Source of the DNA: M3007 sp964484205
Lineage (GTDB): Bacteria > Bacteroidota > Bacteroidia > Chitinophagales > Saprospiraceae
NCBI GenBank assembly: GCA_964484205.1
Contig: CAZAEZ010000003.1
Location: forward strand, 178,924 to 242,923
Direction of reading: 5' to 3'
DNA: 64,000 bases
The translations under genes were made by a program, and so were the position numbers. The notes below the pieces were generated by a model. That model was not told where the DNA came from. It saw only the letters and a program-made list of their open reading frames with translations, and did no database searches. Every line of letters starts with the position of its first letter. Position 1 is the first letter of the stretch. This document shows positions 7,805 through 16,871 of the stretch, in pieces.

Positions 7805-8538
7805 TACCGTTCAAACAACCACCACGAAGGCTTCCGCTTCACAATCCGGTAGTTTTCAAACAGGTATTTCCGGATATGCGTCACGGCCTCTTCCGGGTCG
7901 TCGGTGAACAGGAGCAAATCGAGGTCTTCCGGCGAAATCGTGCCCTGGTCGGCCATAAACGAAATAAAATCCCGCAGTGGTTTGAAAAACTCCGTGCCCA
8001 TAACCACAATGGGGAAACCTTCAATTTTCCGGGTCTGGATCAGCGTCAGTGTTTCAAAAAACTCGTCCATGGTACCGAAGCCTCCGGGCATAATGACGAA
8101 GGCGTAGGAGTACTTGACCAGCAGCACTTTCCGGATAAAAAAGTAGCGAAAGAGCACAAACTTGTCGAGGTACGGGTTTTCCACCTGTTCGTGCGGCAAC
8201 ACAATGTTGCAGCCCACCGATTTACCTCCGGCTTCCCGGGCGCCCCGGTTGGCAGCTTCCATGACGCCGGGGCCGCCGCCCGTCATGATGGTCAGGCCCA
8301 AATCGGTGGCGATATGCGCGCTTACTTTTCGCGCCAGTTCGTAATACGGATGCCCCTCCTTAAAACGCGCCGAGCCGAACACCGTAACGGCCGGACCGGT
8401 AAAATGCAGCGCGCGCAGGCCTTTGATCATTTCCCAAAAAACGCGGAGGGCAAAGCCCAACTCGTAACTGCGACTTTTGGGGCCTTCGAGCCAAACGGAT
8501 TCATTGCGGTTTATCAGAGGGCGGCGTGGTTTGGACAT
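7804..8538 (-). CDS. LOG-family (TIGR00730-type) nucleotide 5'-monophosphate phosphoribohydrolase
   Basis: 244 residues with a Rossmann-like fold. The signature GGGPGVMEAANRGA (about residue 85) and PGGFGTMDEFFE (about residue 145) carry the conserved catalytic Arg and Glu of the LOG / lysine-decarboxylase-like family. The N-terminal 45 residues are the extension seen in the longer type II LOG proteins. Members release free bases from cytokinin-type or ordinary nucleoside monophosphates; the physiological substrate in Bacteroidota is not settled. It converges on ribE with shared hairpins. Confidence 0.88.
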   Translation of the reverse strand: MSKPRRPLINRNESVWLEGPKSRSYELGFALRVFWEMIKGLRALHFTGPAVTVFGSARFKEGHPYYELARKVSAHIATDLGLTIMTGGGPGVMEAANRGAREAGGKSVGCNIVLPHEQVENPYLDKFVLFRYFFIRKVLLVKYSYAFVIMPGGFGTMDEFFETLTLIQTRKIEGFPIVVMGTEFFKPLRDFISFMADQGTISPEDLDLLLFTDDPEEAVTHIRKYLFENYRIVKRKPSWWLFER

Positions 8539-8645
8539 AAAAATTTGTTTTTGGAAAGCAATTATGGTGCATTGCAGTGGTTGACCGGCAAAGGTGAAAA
8601 AAACGCAACAGTTTTACCTAATAACCAGTTCAGGTACCGAATGCC

Positions 8646-8653
8646 TACCTTTG
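8646..8653 (+). promoter_or_regulatory. -7 box TACCTTTG upstream of obgE
   Basis: TAnnTTTG match 138 bp upstream of the obgE ATG, at the edge of an imperfect inverted repeat. It is the best promoter candidate in the LOG/obgE intergenic region. Confidence 0.45.
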
Positions 8654-8790
8654 CCGGCTATTGGCCGTTGGCTATTGGCTGTTCGCCGTTGGCTGCACCC
8701 GGAGTTATAGGTGTTTAAATACAAAAATTCGAAAAACCCCCTGTCCGGGAACAGCCAAAAGCCAAAAACAAATAACCAACAGCAAGCAAG
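8651..8790. repeat. Imperfect inverted repeat in the obgE leader
   Basis: The left arm has repeated TTGGC/TATTGGC words and GGCTGTTCGCCG. The right arm has the complementary GGGAACAGCCAAAAGCC and AACCAACAGC. The arms could fold the 5' UTR of obgE into a long bulged hairpin just before the start codon. Confidence 0.4.
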
Positions 8791-8791
8791 C

Positions 8792-9796
8792 ATGGCCGAA
8801 CAAAACTTCGTCGACTACGTAAAAATCTTGTTTCGCTCCGGAAAAGGCGGGGCGGGCAGTGTGCATTTCTACCGCGGCCCGGGCGTGCCCAAAGGCGGAC
8901 CCGACGGTGGCGACGGCGGCCGGGGCGGCCATATTATTCTGAAAGCCGACCACAACGAATGGACGCTGCTGGACCTGAAATACACCAAGCACATTTTTGC
9001 CAAAAACGGCAATCCCGGTAAAAGCGGCCTCAAAACAGGCTCCGACGGCGGCGACATCGTGATCAAAGTGCCGCTTGGCACGGTAGCCAAAGACGCCGAA
9101 ACCGGCGAGGTGCTGCTGGAAATACTGGAGCGCGGCGACAAAAAAGTTCTGCTGACCGGAGGCCGTGGCGGCAAAGGCAATAATTTTTTCAAATCAGCCA
9201 CCCACCAGACACCCACCCATGCCCAACCCGGGGAGCCGGGTGAAGAACGGTGGATTATACTGGAACTCAAGGTACTGGCCGATGTGGGCCTCGTCGGTTT
9301 TCCCAATGCCGGCAAAAGCACCCTGCTCAGCGCCGTCAGTGCCGCCAAGCCCAAGATCGGCGATTATCCTTTCACCACACTGGTACCGCAACTCGGCATC
9401 GTGGAGGCACGGCCGGGAAAGTCGTTCATCATGGCCGATATCCCCGGCATTATCGAGGGGGCACATGAGGGCCGCGGCCTGGGCCACCGGTTCCTGCGCC
9501 ACATCGAGCGCAACAGCGTGCTGTTGTTCATGATCCCGGCCGACACCGACCGGGCCTTGCACGAGGAATACGACATCCTGTTCAACGAATTGCAGGAATT
9601 CAGTCCCGAACTGCTCGACAAGCCCCGCCTGCTGGCCATCAGCAAGGCCGACCTGATCGACGCCGACCTGGAGGCCATGCTGCGCGAAACCCTGCCGCCC
9701 GGCATACCTGCCATTTTTATTTCTGCGATTACCGGAAAAAATATCCAGCAGCTAAAGGATATGCTTTGGACGGCAATGAACGCGGAAGTGGTATGA
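8792..9796 (+). CDS. obgE: GTPase ObgE/CgtA, ribosome assembly factor
   Basis: 334 residues from ATG 8792 (MAEQNFVDYVKILF). An ATG 27 codons earlier is rejected because that stretch lies in an inverted repeat and has no counterpart in the family. The glycine-rich Obg fold (about 1-160, GGDGGRGG, GGRGGKGNN) is followed by the G domain: GFPNAGKS (G1), YPFTTLVP (G2), DIPGII (G3), SKAD (G4), SAITG (G5). It is essential in most bacteria, binding the 50S subunit and coupling ribosome assembly to GTP and stress status (family knowledge). The C-terminal extension seen in some Obg proteins is absent. Confidence 0.97.
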   Translation: MAEQNFVDYVKILFRSGKGGAGSVHFYRGPGVPKGGPDGGDGGRGGHIILKADHNEWTLLDLKYTKHIFAKNGNPGKSGLKTGSDGGDIVIKVPLGTVAKDAETGEVLLEILERGDKKVLLTGGRGGKGNNFFKSATHQTPTHAQPGEPGEERWIILELKVLADVGLVGFPNAGKSTLLSAVSAAKPKIGDYPFTTLVPQLGIVEARPGKSFIMADIPGIIEGAHEGRGLGHRFLRHIERNSVLLFMIPADTDRALHEEYDILFNELQEFSPELLDKPRLLAISKADLIDADLEAMLRETLPPGIPAIFISAITGKNIQQLKDMLWTAMNAEVV

Positions 9797-9801
9797 TTTT
9801 A

Positions 9802-11115
9802 TCATTTCGTCTTCAGGGCCTCCATATTCACCGTTGTACCGCCAAGCCATTCCCGCAGTTTTGCCGCGAAATCCGCTTGCATGGCCGGATCCATGTTTCG
9901 GATGCGCGCCTGCCCGTGGTCTTTTCCACCCAAGATGTAACTTTTTGAATTCACCTTATCGGATGGCGTGATCCGGTCGGCCGACCAGGTATCCGCAGCG
10001 CCGTAGATGTAGAGCATGTTGTTGCCCCGGGTTTGCAGCCAACGGTCCACTTGTTCATTCAGGCTGTTGTCGTAGGGCGGCGGATTGGCGTCTTTTGGCA
10101 TGAACACCGCCGAAGGATTTTGCTTGAACTGGGTCAGGTATTTTTTGAACGGTTCGATATTGTAGCCGTAGTAACCCATCTGAGTACCGGCCTGGTAGTA
10201 GTGCGTAGCGTAGTGCATGATGTCGCGGTCGGAGAAAAAACCGATGTCGGAGATTTTCAGGAAATGCTCCACAGCAGCGTCCAGGTCGCTTCCCGGCGCC
10301 GGAATGTCTTCGCATTTTCCGCCCCATTGCCAAAATGAAAAGGAATACTCCAGCACGGTGTACTCAAAAGCTTTTTCCAGGGAGCCCAGGTATTCGTATT
10401 TCAGTTTGGCGCCTTTGGAAAACCAGTTGATCTTGTCCAGCACTTTTTCGCGGTTTTGGAGCATGTAAATCTGGAAGTTCTGAATTTTTTTCCGGCACTC
10501 CGCCGTGCCCACTGTGTCGAGGAAGGTGTAAATACGGGTATCCTCCAGGCCTTTGTTGAAGGGCGCCACGTAGGGGATGGACACCGCCACGTCATCGGGG
10601 TAGAAATAGCGGTAAAAGATCGTCGTTTGGCCGCCCTTGCTGATGCCCGTGCTCACCCAGGGCCCGTCGTACACCTGCCGGAAAAGTTGATTGATATGGT
10701 GCAGGTCGGCGGCCACCTGTTCGAGTGTGAGGTACTGCCATTGCACAGAATCGGGTGTGGAGGGGCCGAAAAAACGGTGCTCGATGTTGAGGTAGTTGGC
10801 GTCGAGAATGGCCTCCACTTCGTTTTTGCCCAGGTGCAGGTAGTAGCCCTGCGTATTCATCACCGCAGGCCGGTCGAAGCCGTGGTGCGTGAGGCGTACC
10901 TGCTGGTAAAAATTGCCTTGTGCGGGATTTTGATGGTCGAGCGGTTGGCGCACGCGCAAGTCGTACTGCGGATGGCCGTTCAGATCGTCGAGGCGTTTAA
11001 ACGACACATCGGGGAGATTAAACAGGGCGCGTTCGAGGCGGACAATGTCGTCGGTTTGGGCAGTCAGGGAAATCGCAAGGAGGAACAGGGCGGTGGCAAG
11101 CGTTGTTTTTTTCAT
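9802..11115 (-). CDS. Secreted S37-family (PS-10) tripeptidyl aminopeptidase-like serine peptidase
   Basis: 437 residues from ATG 11115, with a clear signal peptide (MKKTTLATALFLLAISLTAQ). An ATG 17 codons upstream is rejected because it would spoil the signal sequence. It matches the S37 family: the nucleophile serine sits in VSTGISKGGQTT, the acid probably in IYGAADTWSA and the histidine in GGKDHGQAR. Other family blocks are LNIEHRFFGPS and YVAPFNKGLED. Homologues remove tripeptides from the N-terminus of proteins. Its role is probably nutritional proteolysis in the periplasm or outside the cell. The stop is 5 bp from the convergent obgE stop. Confidence 0.85.
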   Translation of the reverse strand: MKKTTLATALFLLAISLTAQTDDIVRLERALFNLPDVSFKRLDDLNGHPQYDLRVRQPLDHQNPAQGNFYQQVRLTHHGFDRPAVMNTQGYYLHLGKNEVEAILDANYLNIEHRFFGPSTPDSVQWQYLTLEQVAADLHHINQLFRQVYDGPWVSTGISKGGQTTIFYRYFYPDDVAVSIPYVAPFNKGLEDTRIYTFLDTVGTAECRKKIQNFQIYMLQNREKVLDKINWFSKGAKLKYEYLGSLEKAFEYTVLEYSFSFWQWGGKCEDIPAPGSDLDAAVEHFLKISDIGFFSDRDIMHYATHYYQAGTQMGYYGYNIEPFKKYLTQFKQNPSAVFMPKDANPPPYDNSLNEQVDRWLQTRGNNMLYIYGAADTWSADRITPSDKVNSKSYILGGKDHGQARIRNMDPAMQADFAAKLREWLGGTTVNMEALKTK

Positions 11116-11149
11116 AAATCCGGAGAAATTAGGATAAAAAGTTGTGGTC

Positions 11150-11157
11150 CAAATGTA
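11150..11157 (-). promoter_or_regulatory. -7 box TACATTTG (minus strand) for the S37 peptidase
   Basis: CAAATGTA on the plus strand, 35 bp upstream of the chosen S37 start, fits TAnnTTTG. This supports the downstream ATG as the real start. Confidence 0.5.
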
Positions 11158-11264
11158 GTCGCTCAACTTGGTTTTCCGGTCGAAACCGGTGTTAGATGGC
11201 CTGGTTTTATCGAAAACCTCATCAAAACGGTCAAAAACCGCTAACTTGCAAAAAAAATTTCAGC

Positions 11265-11879
11265 ATGGAAATGCTTTTTGATCAACCACCCCGGCGCAGC
11301 CGCTCCAAGTCCCTTCCGGAAGCGCTCATTTATGAAATTCTGGACGGGAAACCTATCTACCGAAAGGGCTACCGCCAGGTACTGAACGGAACCAAAACCC
11401 TGGAAGAAATTATGCCCGCCAGCACCCTCCAAAGCGCGATCCTGTCCATTTTGTTGCGGCTTATTTTTCAACATTATGACGACAACGACTATTTCATCCT
11501 GACCAATGAACCCGGCCTGCACCTGAGCAAACGCATCAATCTGGCCGGCGACATTTTGATTTTTGACAAAAAAATATTGCGCCCGGAAGACATTAATCAA
11601 CACTATGCCAAAGTGCCGGCCCAGGTTCATATCGAAGTTGACATCGAAGCCGATACGGAAGACATGGGCGACATGGAATATGTGACCAAAAAAACACGCC
11701 GCCTCCTGGCATTTGGCACGAAACGGGTCATCTGGATTTTTACTTCGGTAAAAAGCATTTTGCTGGCAGAGCCGGATCGCCCCTGGCAAACACTGGAATG
11801 GCGCGGAACGGTGGAAATCGGCAATGGCGCTACATTCAACCTGGAAGAGCAACTGAAAAAGCAAGGGATCAAAATCTAA
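11265..11879 (+). CDS. Uma2-family (DUF820) PD-(D/E)XK nuclease-like protein
   Basis: 204 residues from ATG 11265. Core features of the Uma2 fold are present: an acidic strand LAGDILIFDKK, the strand QVHIEVDIEAD, and a C-terminal helix/strand TKKTRRLLAFGTKRVIWIFT. Members are restriction-endonuclease-like and expanded in cyanobacteria and Bacteroidota. Their function is unproven, although many are linked to mobile DNA. The long N-terminal section (LIYEILDGKPIYRKGY) fits the DUF820 variants with a substrate loop. The next gene begins 9 bp downstream. A second, divergent Uma2 gene is at 57907-58527. Confidence 0.75.
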   Translation: MEMLFDQPPRRSRSKSLPEALIYEILDGKPIYRKGYRQVLNGTKTLEEIMPASTLQSAILSILLRLIFQHYDDNDYFILTNEPGLHLSKRINLAGDILIFDKKILRPEDINQHYAKVPAQVHIEVDIEADTEDMGDMEYVTKKTRRLLAFGTKRVIWIFTSVKSILLAEPDRPWQTLEWRGTVEIGNGATFNLEEQLKKQGIKI

Positions 11880-11888
11880 CCACCCACC

Positions 11889-13673
11889 ATGTCGAACCCA
11901 CCCAAACACAACATCACCGCCCTGCGCCGCGCCCTGATCGCCAAAAACCTGGCTGCCTACGTTATCCCCGTCACCGACCCGCACATGAGCGAGTACCTGC
12001 CCGAGCACTGGCGTACGCTGCACTGGGCTTCGGGTTTTACCGGTTCGGCCGGTACACTGGTGATCACGGCCGATTTTGCCGGGCTCTGGACCGACAGCCG
12101 CTACTTCATCCAGGCCGAGCAACAACTTGCCGGCAGCGGCATCGAATTGATGAAACTCACCGTACCGCACACCACCGAGTTTGTCGACTGGCTTGCCGAC
12201 CGCCTGCCCGAGGGCGCCACGGTCGGCCTCGACGGCAGCCTGCTCTCCCGCGGCTGGTACCAAATGCTGGAAGCCGGCACCAAGCCGCACGGCATCCGTC
12301 TCGATCCGCACATCGACCTGGTGGCGCCGCTGTGGACCGACCGGCCGGCTCTGCCCCAAGAGCCCGTGTACGAACATCCGGCCAAATTTGCCGGCGCTAC
12401 ACGCAACGAAAAACTGGCGCAAATCCGCGAACGGCTGGCAGAAAAGAAAGCCGGCTACACCGTTATTTCCACGCTCGACGACATCGCCTGGATGCTCAAC
12501 CTGCGCGGCCGCGATGTCCCCTACAACCCGCTGTTTGTCGCGCATGCCGTGGTCGGGCCCAAAGAAGCGGCCCTGTTTATCGACCCGGCTAAAATGCCGG
12601 ATGCCATCCGCGGGAAACTGAAGCGCGATGGCGTGCAGGTGTATCCGTACGAGACGATCACGGCTTATTTGGGCAAACTCCCGGCGCGCGCATCCGTGCT
12701 GATCGATCCCAAGCGGATTAGTCAGAACCTGCCCGGGGCATTTCCCGAAGGCTTGAAAGTGCTGGAAGGCACCAATGTGACTACCGCGCTCAAAGCCTGC
12801 AAAACTGCCAAGGAAGCGGTGCATACCCGCCAAACCATGGTGAAGGACGGCGTCGCGCTCACCAGGTTTTTTTACTGGCTGGCGCAAACGGTGGGCAAGC
12901 AAAAGATCACCGAACTGGATGCACAGGCCAAACTCCACCAGCTCCGCCTGGAACAGCAGGACTGTATCGGCGAAAGTTTCGGCACCATTTCCGCCTACGG
13001 TCCGCACGCTGCACTGCCGCACTACAGCGCCACGGATGAAAGCAATGTCGAACTCAAACCCGAAGGCCTGTACCTGCTCGATTCCGGTGGCCAGTACTTC
13101 GGCGGCACCACCGATACCACCCGGGTTATCTCGCTGGGCAAGATCACAGCCCAGGAAATCAGCGATTACACGCTGGTGCTCAAGGGCATGATCGGCGTCA
13201 GCATGCTGCGTTTCCCGAAAGGCACGCGGGGCTATCAGATCGACGCCTTCGCCCGCCACCCGCAGTGGATGCTGGGCATCAATTTTGGCCACGGCACCGG
13301 CCACGGGGTCGGTTATTTCCTGAATGTGCACGAAGGGCCGCAAGGCATCAGCCCGGCGGGAACGGTGAATGCTGCCCTGCAACCCGGCATGATCACTTCC
13401 GTGGAGCCGGGGATTTACCGTACCGGGAAACACGGGGTGCGCATCGAGAATCTGGTGCTTTGTGTGGAGGATGAAAAAACAGAGTTTGGCGAGTTCTACG
13501 CGTTTGAAACCCTCACTATCGCGCCGATTTTCACCAATTTGGTGGACAAAAAACTGCTGACGAAAGAAGAACTGCGTTGGTTGCGTGCGTACAATGGCCT
13601 GGTGCTGCGCAAAATCGGGCGGTATTTGACCGATGCGGAAAAGGCGTGGGTGAAGGCAATGTGTACAATTTAA
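11889..13673 (+). CDS. Aminopeptidase P family (Xaa-Pro aminopeptidase, M24B)
   Basis: 594 residues, the long three-domain form like the eukaryotic cytosolic enzyme: two creatinase-N domains (about 1-300, TDPHMSEYLPEHW and WTDSRYFIQA), the pita-bread M24 catalytic domain (about 310-530) and a short M24 C-terminal domain (FYAFETLTIAPI). The dinuclear metal ligands are visible as LLDSGGQYFGGTTDTTR (two Asp), FGHGTGHGVG (His), SVEPGIY (Glu) and RIENLVL (Glu). It removes N-terminal residues preceding proline. There is no signal peptide, so it is cytosolic. Confidence 0.95.
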   Translation: MSNPPKHNITALRRALIAKNLAAYVIPVTDPHMSEYLPEHWRTLHWASGFTGSAGTLVITADFAGLWTDSRYFIQAEQQLAGSGIELMKLTVPHTTEFVDWLADRLPEGATVGLDGSLLSRGWYQMLEAGTKPHGIRLDPHIDLVAPLWTDRPALPQEPVYEHPAKFAGATRNEKLAQIRERLAEKKAGYTVISTLDDIAWMLNLRGRDVPYNPLFVAHAVVGPKEAALFIDPAKMPDAIRGKLKRDGVQVYPYETITAYLGKLPARASVLIDPKRISQNLPGAFPEGLKVLEGTNVTTALKACKTAKEAVHTRQTMVKDGVALTRFFYWLAQTVGKQKITELDAQAKLHQLRLEQQDCIGESFGTISAYGPHAALPHYSATDESNVELKPEGLYLLDSGGQYFGGTTDTTRVISLGKITAQEISDYTLVLKGMIGVSMLRFPKGTRGYQIDAFARHPQWMLGINFGHGTGHGVGYFLNVHEGPQGISPAGTVNAALQPGMITSVEPGIYRTGKHGVRIENLVLCVEDEKTEFGEFYAFETLTIAPIFTNLVDKKLLTKEELRWLRAYNGLVLRKIGRYLTDAEKAWVKAMCTI

Positions 13674-13685
13674 AATCGACTTACT

Positions 13686-15242
13686 ATGGCTAAGACAATT
13701 GCAACGCCAGGTGTTTTTATTCAGGAAAAAAGCGCCTTCCCCAATTCAGCAGTCCCGGTTCCAACGGCTGTGCCCGCGTTTATCGGATACACCGAAAAGG
13801 CAACGCAAAACAAAAAAAGCCTGAAAAACGTGCCTACCCGCCTTTCTTCATTCGGCGAATACCTGCTTTATTTTGGCGGCAGCCCGCATACGACTTATGA
13901 AATTGCCGACGACCCGGTTTTGGCATTTCAACTCAGCAATCCGCAGTCGCGGTTTTTACTTTACCACAGTATAAAATTCTTTTTTGCCAATGGAGGGAGC
14001 GATTGCTACATCGTATCGATCGGCGATTATTCCGGCGCGGTGAAACAATCCGACTTCGATGGTGAGACTCCTGTTTTGGATGCATCCGGCGCCAATACCG
14101 GCAAGGTGAACGCTGTTGGAATCCGGACGTTGCTGAAAGAACCTGGGCCGACCATGTTGGTCATCCCCGACGCTGTTTTGTTGCCAAAACCTGAATGCGC
14201 TGCTATTCAAAAAACGATGCTCAGCCATTGCCAAAAGATGGGCAGCCGGTTTGCTATTTTGGATGTTCCGATGTCGGAAACGGACATTCAAAAATCAGAC
14301 ACCCATCAAATCATTGAGCAGTTTCGAACTAATATCGGCGCCAATCACCTGCAATGGGGCGCTGCCTATTACCCCTATCTGGAAACTACAGTCACCGGCT
14401 CAGACGAGGTTTCGTTTATGAATATAGACCCGGCGAAAAATGCAGTATTGATAAATCTTTTGCTGGACGAAGTCGCCACAGCCCAAAAGCAAGGCTTGAT
14501 TGATAACAAGCGGGCTTCCGCCTTTACCGCCGAGGTCGAAAAGATTGCTCCGAATAATCCGGCTTCCGGCGAGCAGTATGAAACGGCCAGAACCCTGCAT
14601 GAGGATTTGCTGGCAATCAGCCCCTTGTACAAGAAAATCATGAATACCCTGCGCGGCAAAATCAACGTCTTGCCACCGAGCGGCGGCATGGCGGGAATTT
14701 ATTCTATGGTGGACAATTCTGTTGGCGTATTTCAGGCTCCGGCCAATGTCAGCATAGGATCGGTGATAAAACCCGTAGTTAACCTGACCAACGCCGAACA
14801 GGACGATCTCAATATGCCGCTCAATAACAAAGCCATCAACGCCATTCGCACGTTTCCTGGAAAAGGCGTACTCGTTTGGGGCGCCCGAACCCTCGACGGC
14901 AACAGCCAGGACTGGCGTTACATCAGCGTACGACGCACGGTTATTTTTATCGAACAATCGATCAAATATGCCATCGAGCCCTATGTTTTTGCACCGAATA
15001 CAGCGACAACCTGGGTAAATGTCCAGGCACTGATCACTAATTTTCTAACGAATGTTTGGCAAGCCGGCGCTCTGGCCGGCGCTTCTGCCGACGATGCGTT
15101 TAGCGTCGATATTGGCCTGGGTATCACGATGACGCCGGTAGATATTCTGGACGGCATCATGCGGGCAAGTGTGAAAGTTGCCGTCAGCCGGCCTGCGGAA
15201 TTTATCGTGCTCACATTTCAGCAAAAAATGCAACCTAGCTGA
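13686..15242 (+). CDS. Contractile tail sheath protein (phage/eCIS type), orphan
   Basis: 518 residues. The N-terminus (ATPGVFIQEKSAFPNSAVPVPTAVPAFIGYTEK) and C-terminus (MRASVKVAVSRPAEFIVLTFQQ) are the conserved halves of tail sheath proteins of contractile phages and extracellular contractile injection systems. The middle holds the RTFPGKGVLVWGARTL / DWRYISVRRTVIFIEQSI block typical of Afp/PVC sheaths. A functional particle needs tube, baseplate, spike and ATPase genes, and none are adjacent: it lies 12 bp after a peptidase gene and 59 bp before serine dehydratase. It is complete, with no frameshift, so it is either an outlier of a system encoded elsewhere or a relic kept for another use. 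Confidence 0.88.
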   Translation: MAKTIATPGVFIQEKSAFPNSAVPVPTAVPAFIGYTEKATQNKKSLKNVPTRLSSFGEYLLYFGGSPHTTYEIADDPVLAFQLSNPQSRFLLYHSIKFFFANGGSDCYIVSIGDYSGAVKQSDFDGETPVLDASGANTGKVNAVGIRTLLKEPGPTMLVIPDAVLLPKPECAAIQKTMLSHCQKMGSRFAILDVPMSETDIQKSDTHQIIEQFRTNIGANHLQWGAAYYPYLETTVTGSDEVSFMNIDPAKNAVLINLLLDEVATAQKQGLIDNKRASAFTAEVEKIAPNNPASGEQYETARTLHEDLLAISPLYKKIMNTLRGKINVLPPSGGMAGIYSMVDNSVGVFQAPANVSIGSVIKPVVNLTNAEQDDLNMPLNNKAINAIRTFPGKGVLVWGARTLDGNSQDWRYISVRRTVIFIEQSIKYAIEPYVFAPNTATTWVNVQALITNFLTNVWQAGALAGASADDAFSVDIGLGITMTPVDILDGIMRASVKVAVSRPAEFIVLTFQQKMQPS

Positions 15243-15287
15243 TTAGCGGCCATCTCAAAATCGGTGCTCAATTCCCGCACTTTTCCC

Positions 15288-15295
15288 CACCTTTG
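15288..15295 (+). promoter_or_regulatory. -7-like box CACCTTTG six bases before sdaA
   Basis: Near match to TAnnTTTG ending only 6 nt before the sdaA ATG. If used, the mRNA would have almost no leader. The -33 element is not evident. Confidence 0.3.
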
Positions 15296-15301
15296 CCTCC
15301 C

Positions 15302-16723
15302 ATGGAACGCATTTCCGTTTTCGACATTTTCAAGGTGGGCATCGGCCCCAGCAGTTCGCACACCATGGGCCCCTGGCGGGCTGCCCAGCGCTTTTTGCGT
15401 GAGTTGGGCCGCGACGGGAATTTTGACCACGTCGTATCCGTACAGGTCGATCTTTACGGCTCCCTGGCCAAAACCGGGGCCGGCCACGGCACCGACCTGG
15501 CCGTTATCCTCGGCCTCAACGGCGACGACCCGGTGACCATCCCCGTGGAAGCCGTGCAACCAACGTTGGAGCATATCCGGAAAACAAAAACCATCAACCT
15601 CGGCGGACAAAAAACGCTGCCTTTCGACCCGGAAACGGACGTAATTTTCCTCTACCACGAATCGCTCCCCTACCACGCCAACGGCCTGGTTTTCCGCGCT
15701 TTTTTGCGCAATGGCGCAGGCTTTAGCCAAACGTACTACTCCGTGGGCGGCGGTTTTGTAGAAAAAGAAGGCGAACAAAATCTGGCGGCCAACGTCACCC
15801 TGCCCTTTCCAATCGACCGCGGCGCCGACCTGGCTCTTTGGTGCAACCAGGAGCAAAAAACTATTGCTGAAATTGTTTTCCAAAATGAGCGCACCTGGCG
15901 TTTCCCTGAAGATATCAACAAAGGCCTGCTCGACATTTGGGCCGTGATGCGCCATTGCGTGTACAAGGGCTGCCACACCGACGGGGTGCTTCCCGGGGGG
16001 CTGGAGGTGACGCGCCGGGCGCATGCCATGAACGTCAAACTGCTCGGCGACCGGCCGTACAACAACGTGGACGAGTGGATGGACCAAATCCGCCAGTGCG
16101 ATTGCTCGTTCCAGTTTATCCTGAAATGGGTGAGCTGCTTTGCCCTGGCTGTCAACGAAGAAAATGCAGCATTCGGCCGGGTGGTTACCGCGCCAACCAA
16201 CGGGGCAGCCGGGGTTATTCCCGCTGTGATGATGTACTACGCCTGTTTTTGCCCGGAATTCGACGGCGATGAATCGATCATTCGCTTTATGCTCACAGCC
16301 GGCGAATTCGGCAGTTTATTTAAAAAAGGCGCTACGATCTCTGCCGCCATGGGCGGCTGTCAGGCCGAGATCGGTGTGTCGTCGGCCATGGCTGCCGGAG
16401 CACTGACGGCTTGCCTGGGCGGCTCGGTCGGGCAGGCGATGATGGCCGCTGAAATTGCCATGGAACACCACCTGGGCATGACCTGCGATCCTATCGGCGG
16501 GCTGGTGCAGGTACCCTGTATCGAACGCAACACCATGGGCGCCATCAAGGCCATCACGGCCGCCCAAATTGCACTGGAAAGTGACCCCACCAAGGCCAAA
16601 GTCAGCCTCGATGCCGTGATCAAAACCATGAAAGAGACCGCAGAGGATATGAACCACAAATACAAGGAAACCGCCGATGGCGGCCTGGCGGTGCAGGTGA
16701 CGTTGGGTTTGGTGGAATGTTGA
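15302..16723 (+). CDS. sdaA: L-serine ammonia-lyase, iron-sulfur dependent, single chain
   Basis: 473 residues from ATG 15302; a TTG three codons upstream is rejected. The beta (MERISVFDIFKVGIGPSSSHTMGPWRAA) and alpha domains are fused in one chain. The alpha part has VVTAPTNGAAGVIPA and cysteines suitable as 4Fe-4S ligands at MGGCQAEIGVSSAMAAGA, GMTCDPIGG and VQVPCIERN. It deaminates L-serine to pyruvate and ammonia in the cytosol. The order of domains and the length match the enterobacterial-type single-chain enzyme. Confidence 0.95.
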   Translation: MERISVFDIFKVGIGPSSSHTMGPWRAAQRFLRELGRDGNFDHVVSVQVDLYGSLAKTGAGHGTDLAVILGLNGDDPVTIPVEAVQPTLEHIRKTKTINLGGQKTLPFDPETDVIFLYHESLPYHANGLVFRAFLRNGAGFSQTYYSVGGGFVEKEGEQNLAANVTLPFPIDRGADLALWCNQEQKTIAEIVFQNERTWRFPEDINKGLLDIWAVMRHCVYKGCHTDGVLPGGLEVTRRAHAMNVKLLGDRPYNNVDEWMDQIRQCDCSFQFILKWVSCFALAVNEENAAFGRVVTAPTNGAAGVIPAVMMYYACFCPEFDGDESIIRFMLTAGEFGSLFKKGATISAAMGGCQAEIGVSSAMAAGALTACLGGSVGQAMMAAEIAMEHHLGMTCDPIGGLVQVPCIERNTMGAIKAITAAQIALESDPTKAKVSLDAVIKTMKETAEDMNHKYKETADGGLAVQVTLGLVEC

Positions 16724-16737
16724 ATTTCCATACCCCG

Positions 16738-16775
16738 GTGCCCGCACGGGCGACCGCAAGGGTCGCCCCTACGGC
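16738..16775. repeat. GGGCGACC palindrome, inverted relative to the tandem array
   Basis: A palindromic motif (GGGCGACC-gcaa-GGGTCGCCC) ending in CCTAC, immediately after the sdaA stop. Its reverse complement begins GTAGGGGCGACC and matches 16872-16900 closely, where the tandem array starts. A GTAG tag before a palindrome is the classic layout of REP sequences moved by RAYT transposases (family knowledge, applied by inference). Confidence 0.7.
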
Positions 16776-16871
16776 ATTCCGGGTATTGAAAACATTACGG
16801 CAAGGTGCCAACCTTCCCCTTCAAAATCGGCAGGGTAAACAACGATAGACCGACCCAACGACGCCATCAAT

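Noticed and set aside
11241..13433. A 730-codon open frame antisense to the Uma2 and aminopeptidase P genes
   Set aside because: Runs through two clear genes on the other strand; a GC/codon-bias shadow.
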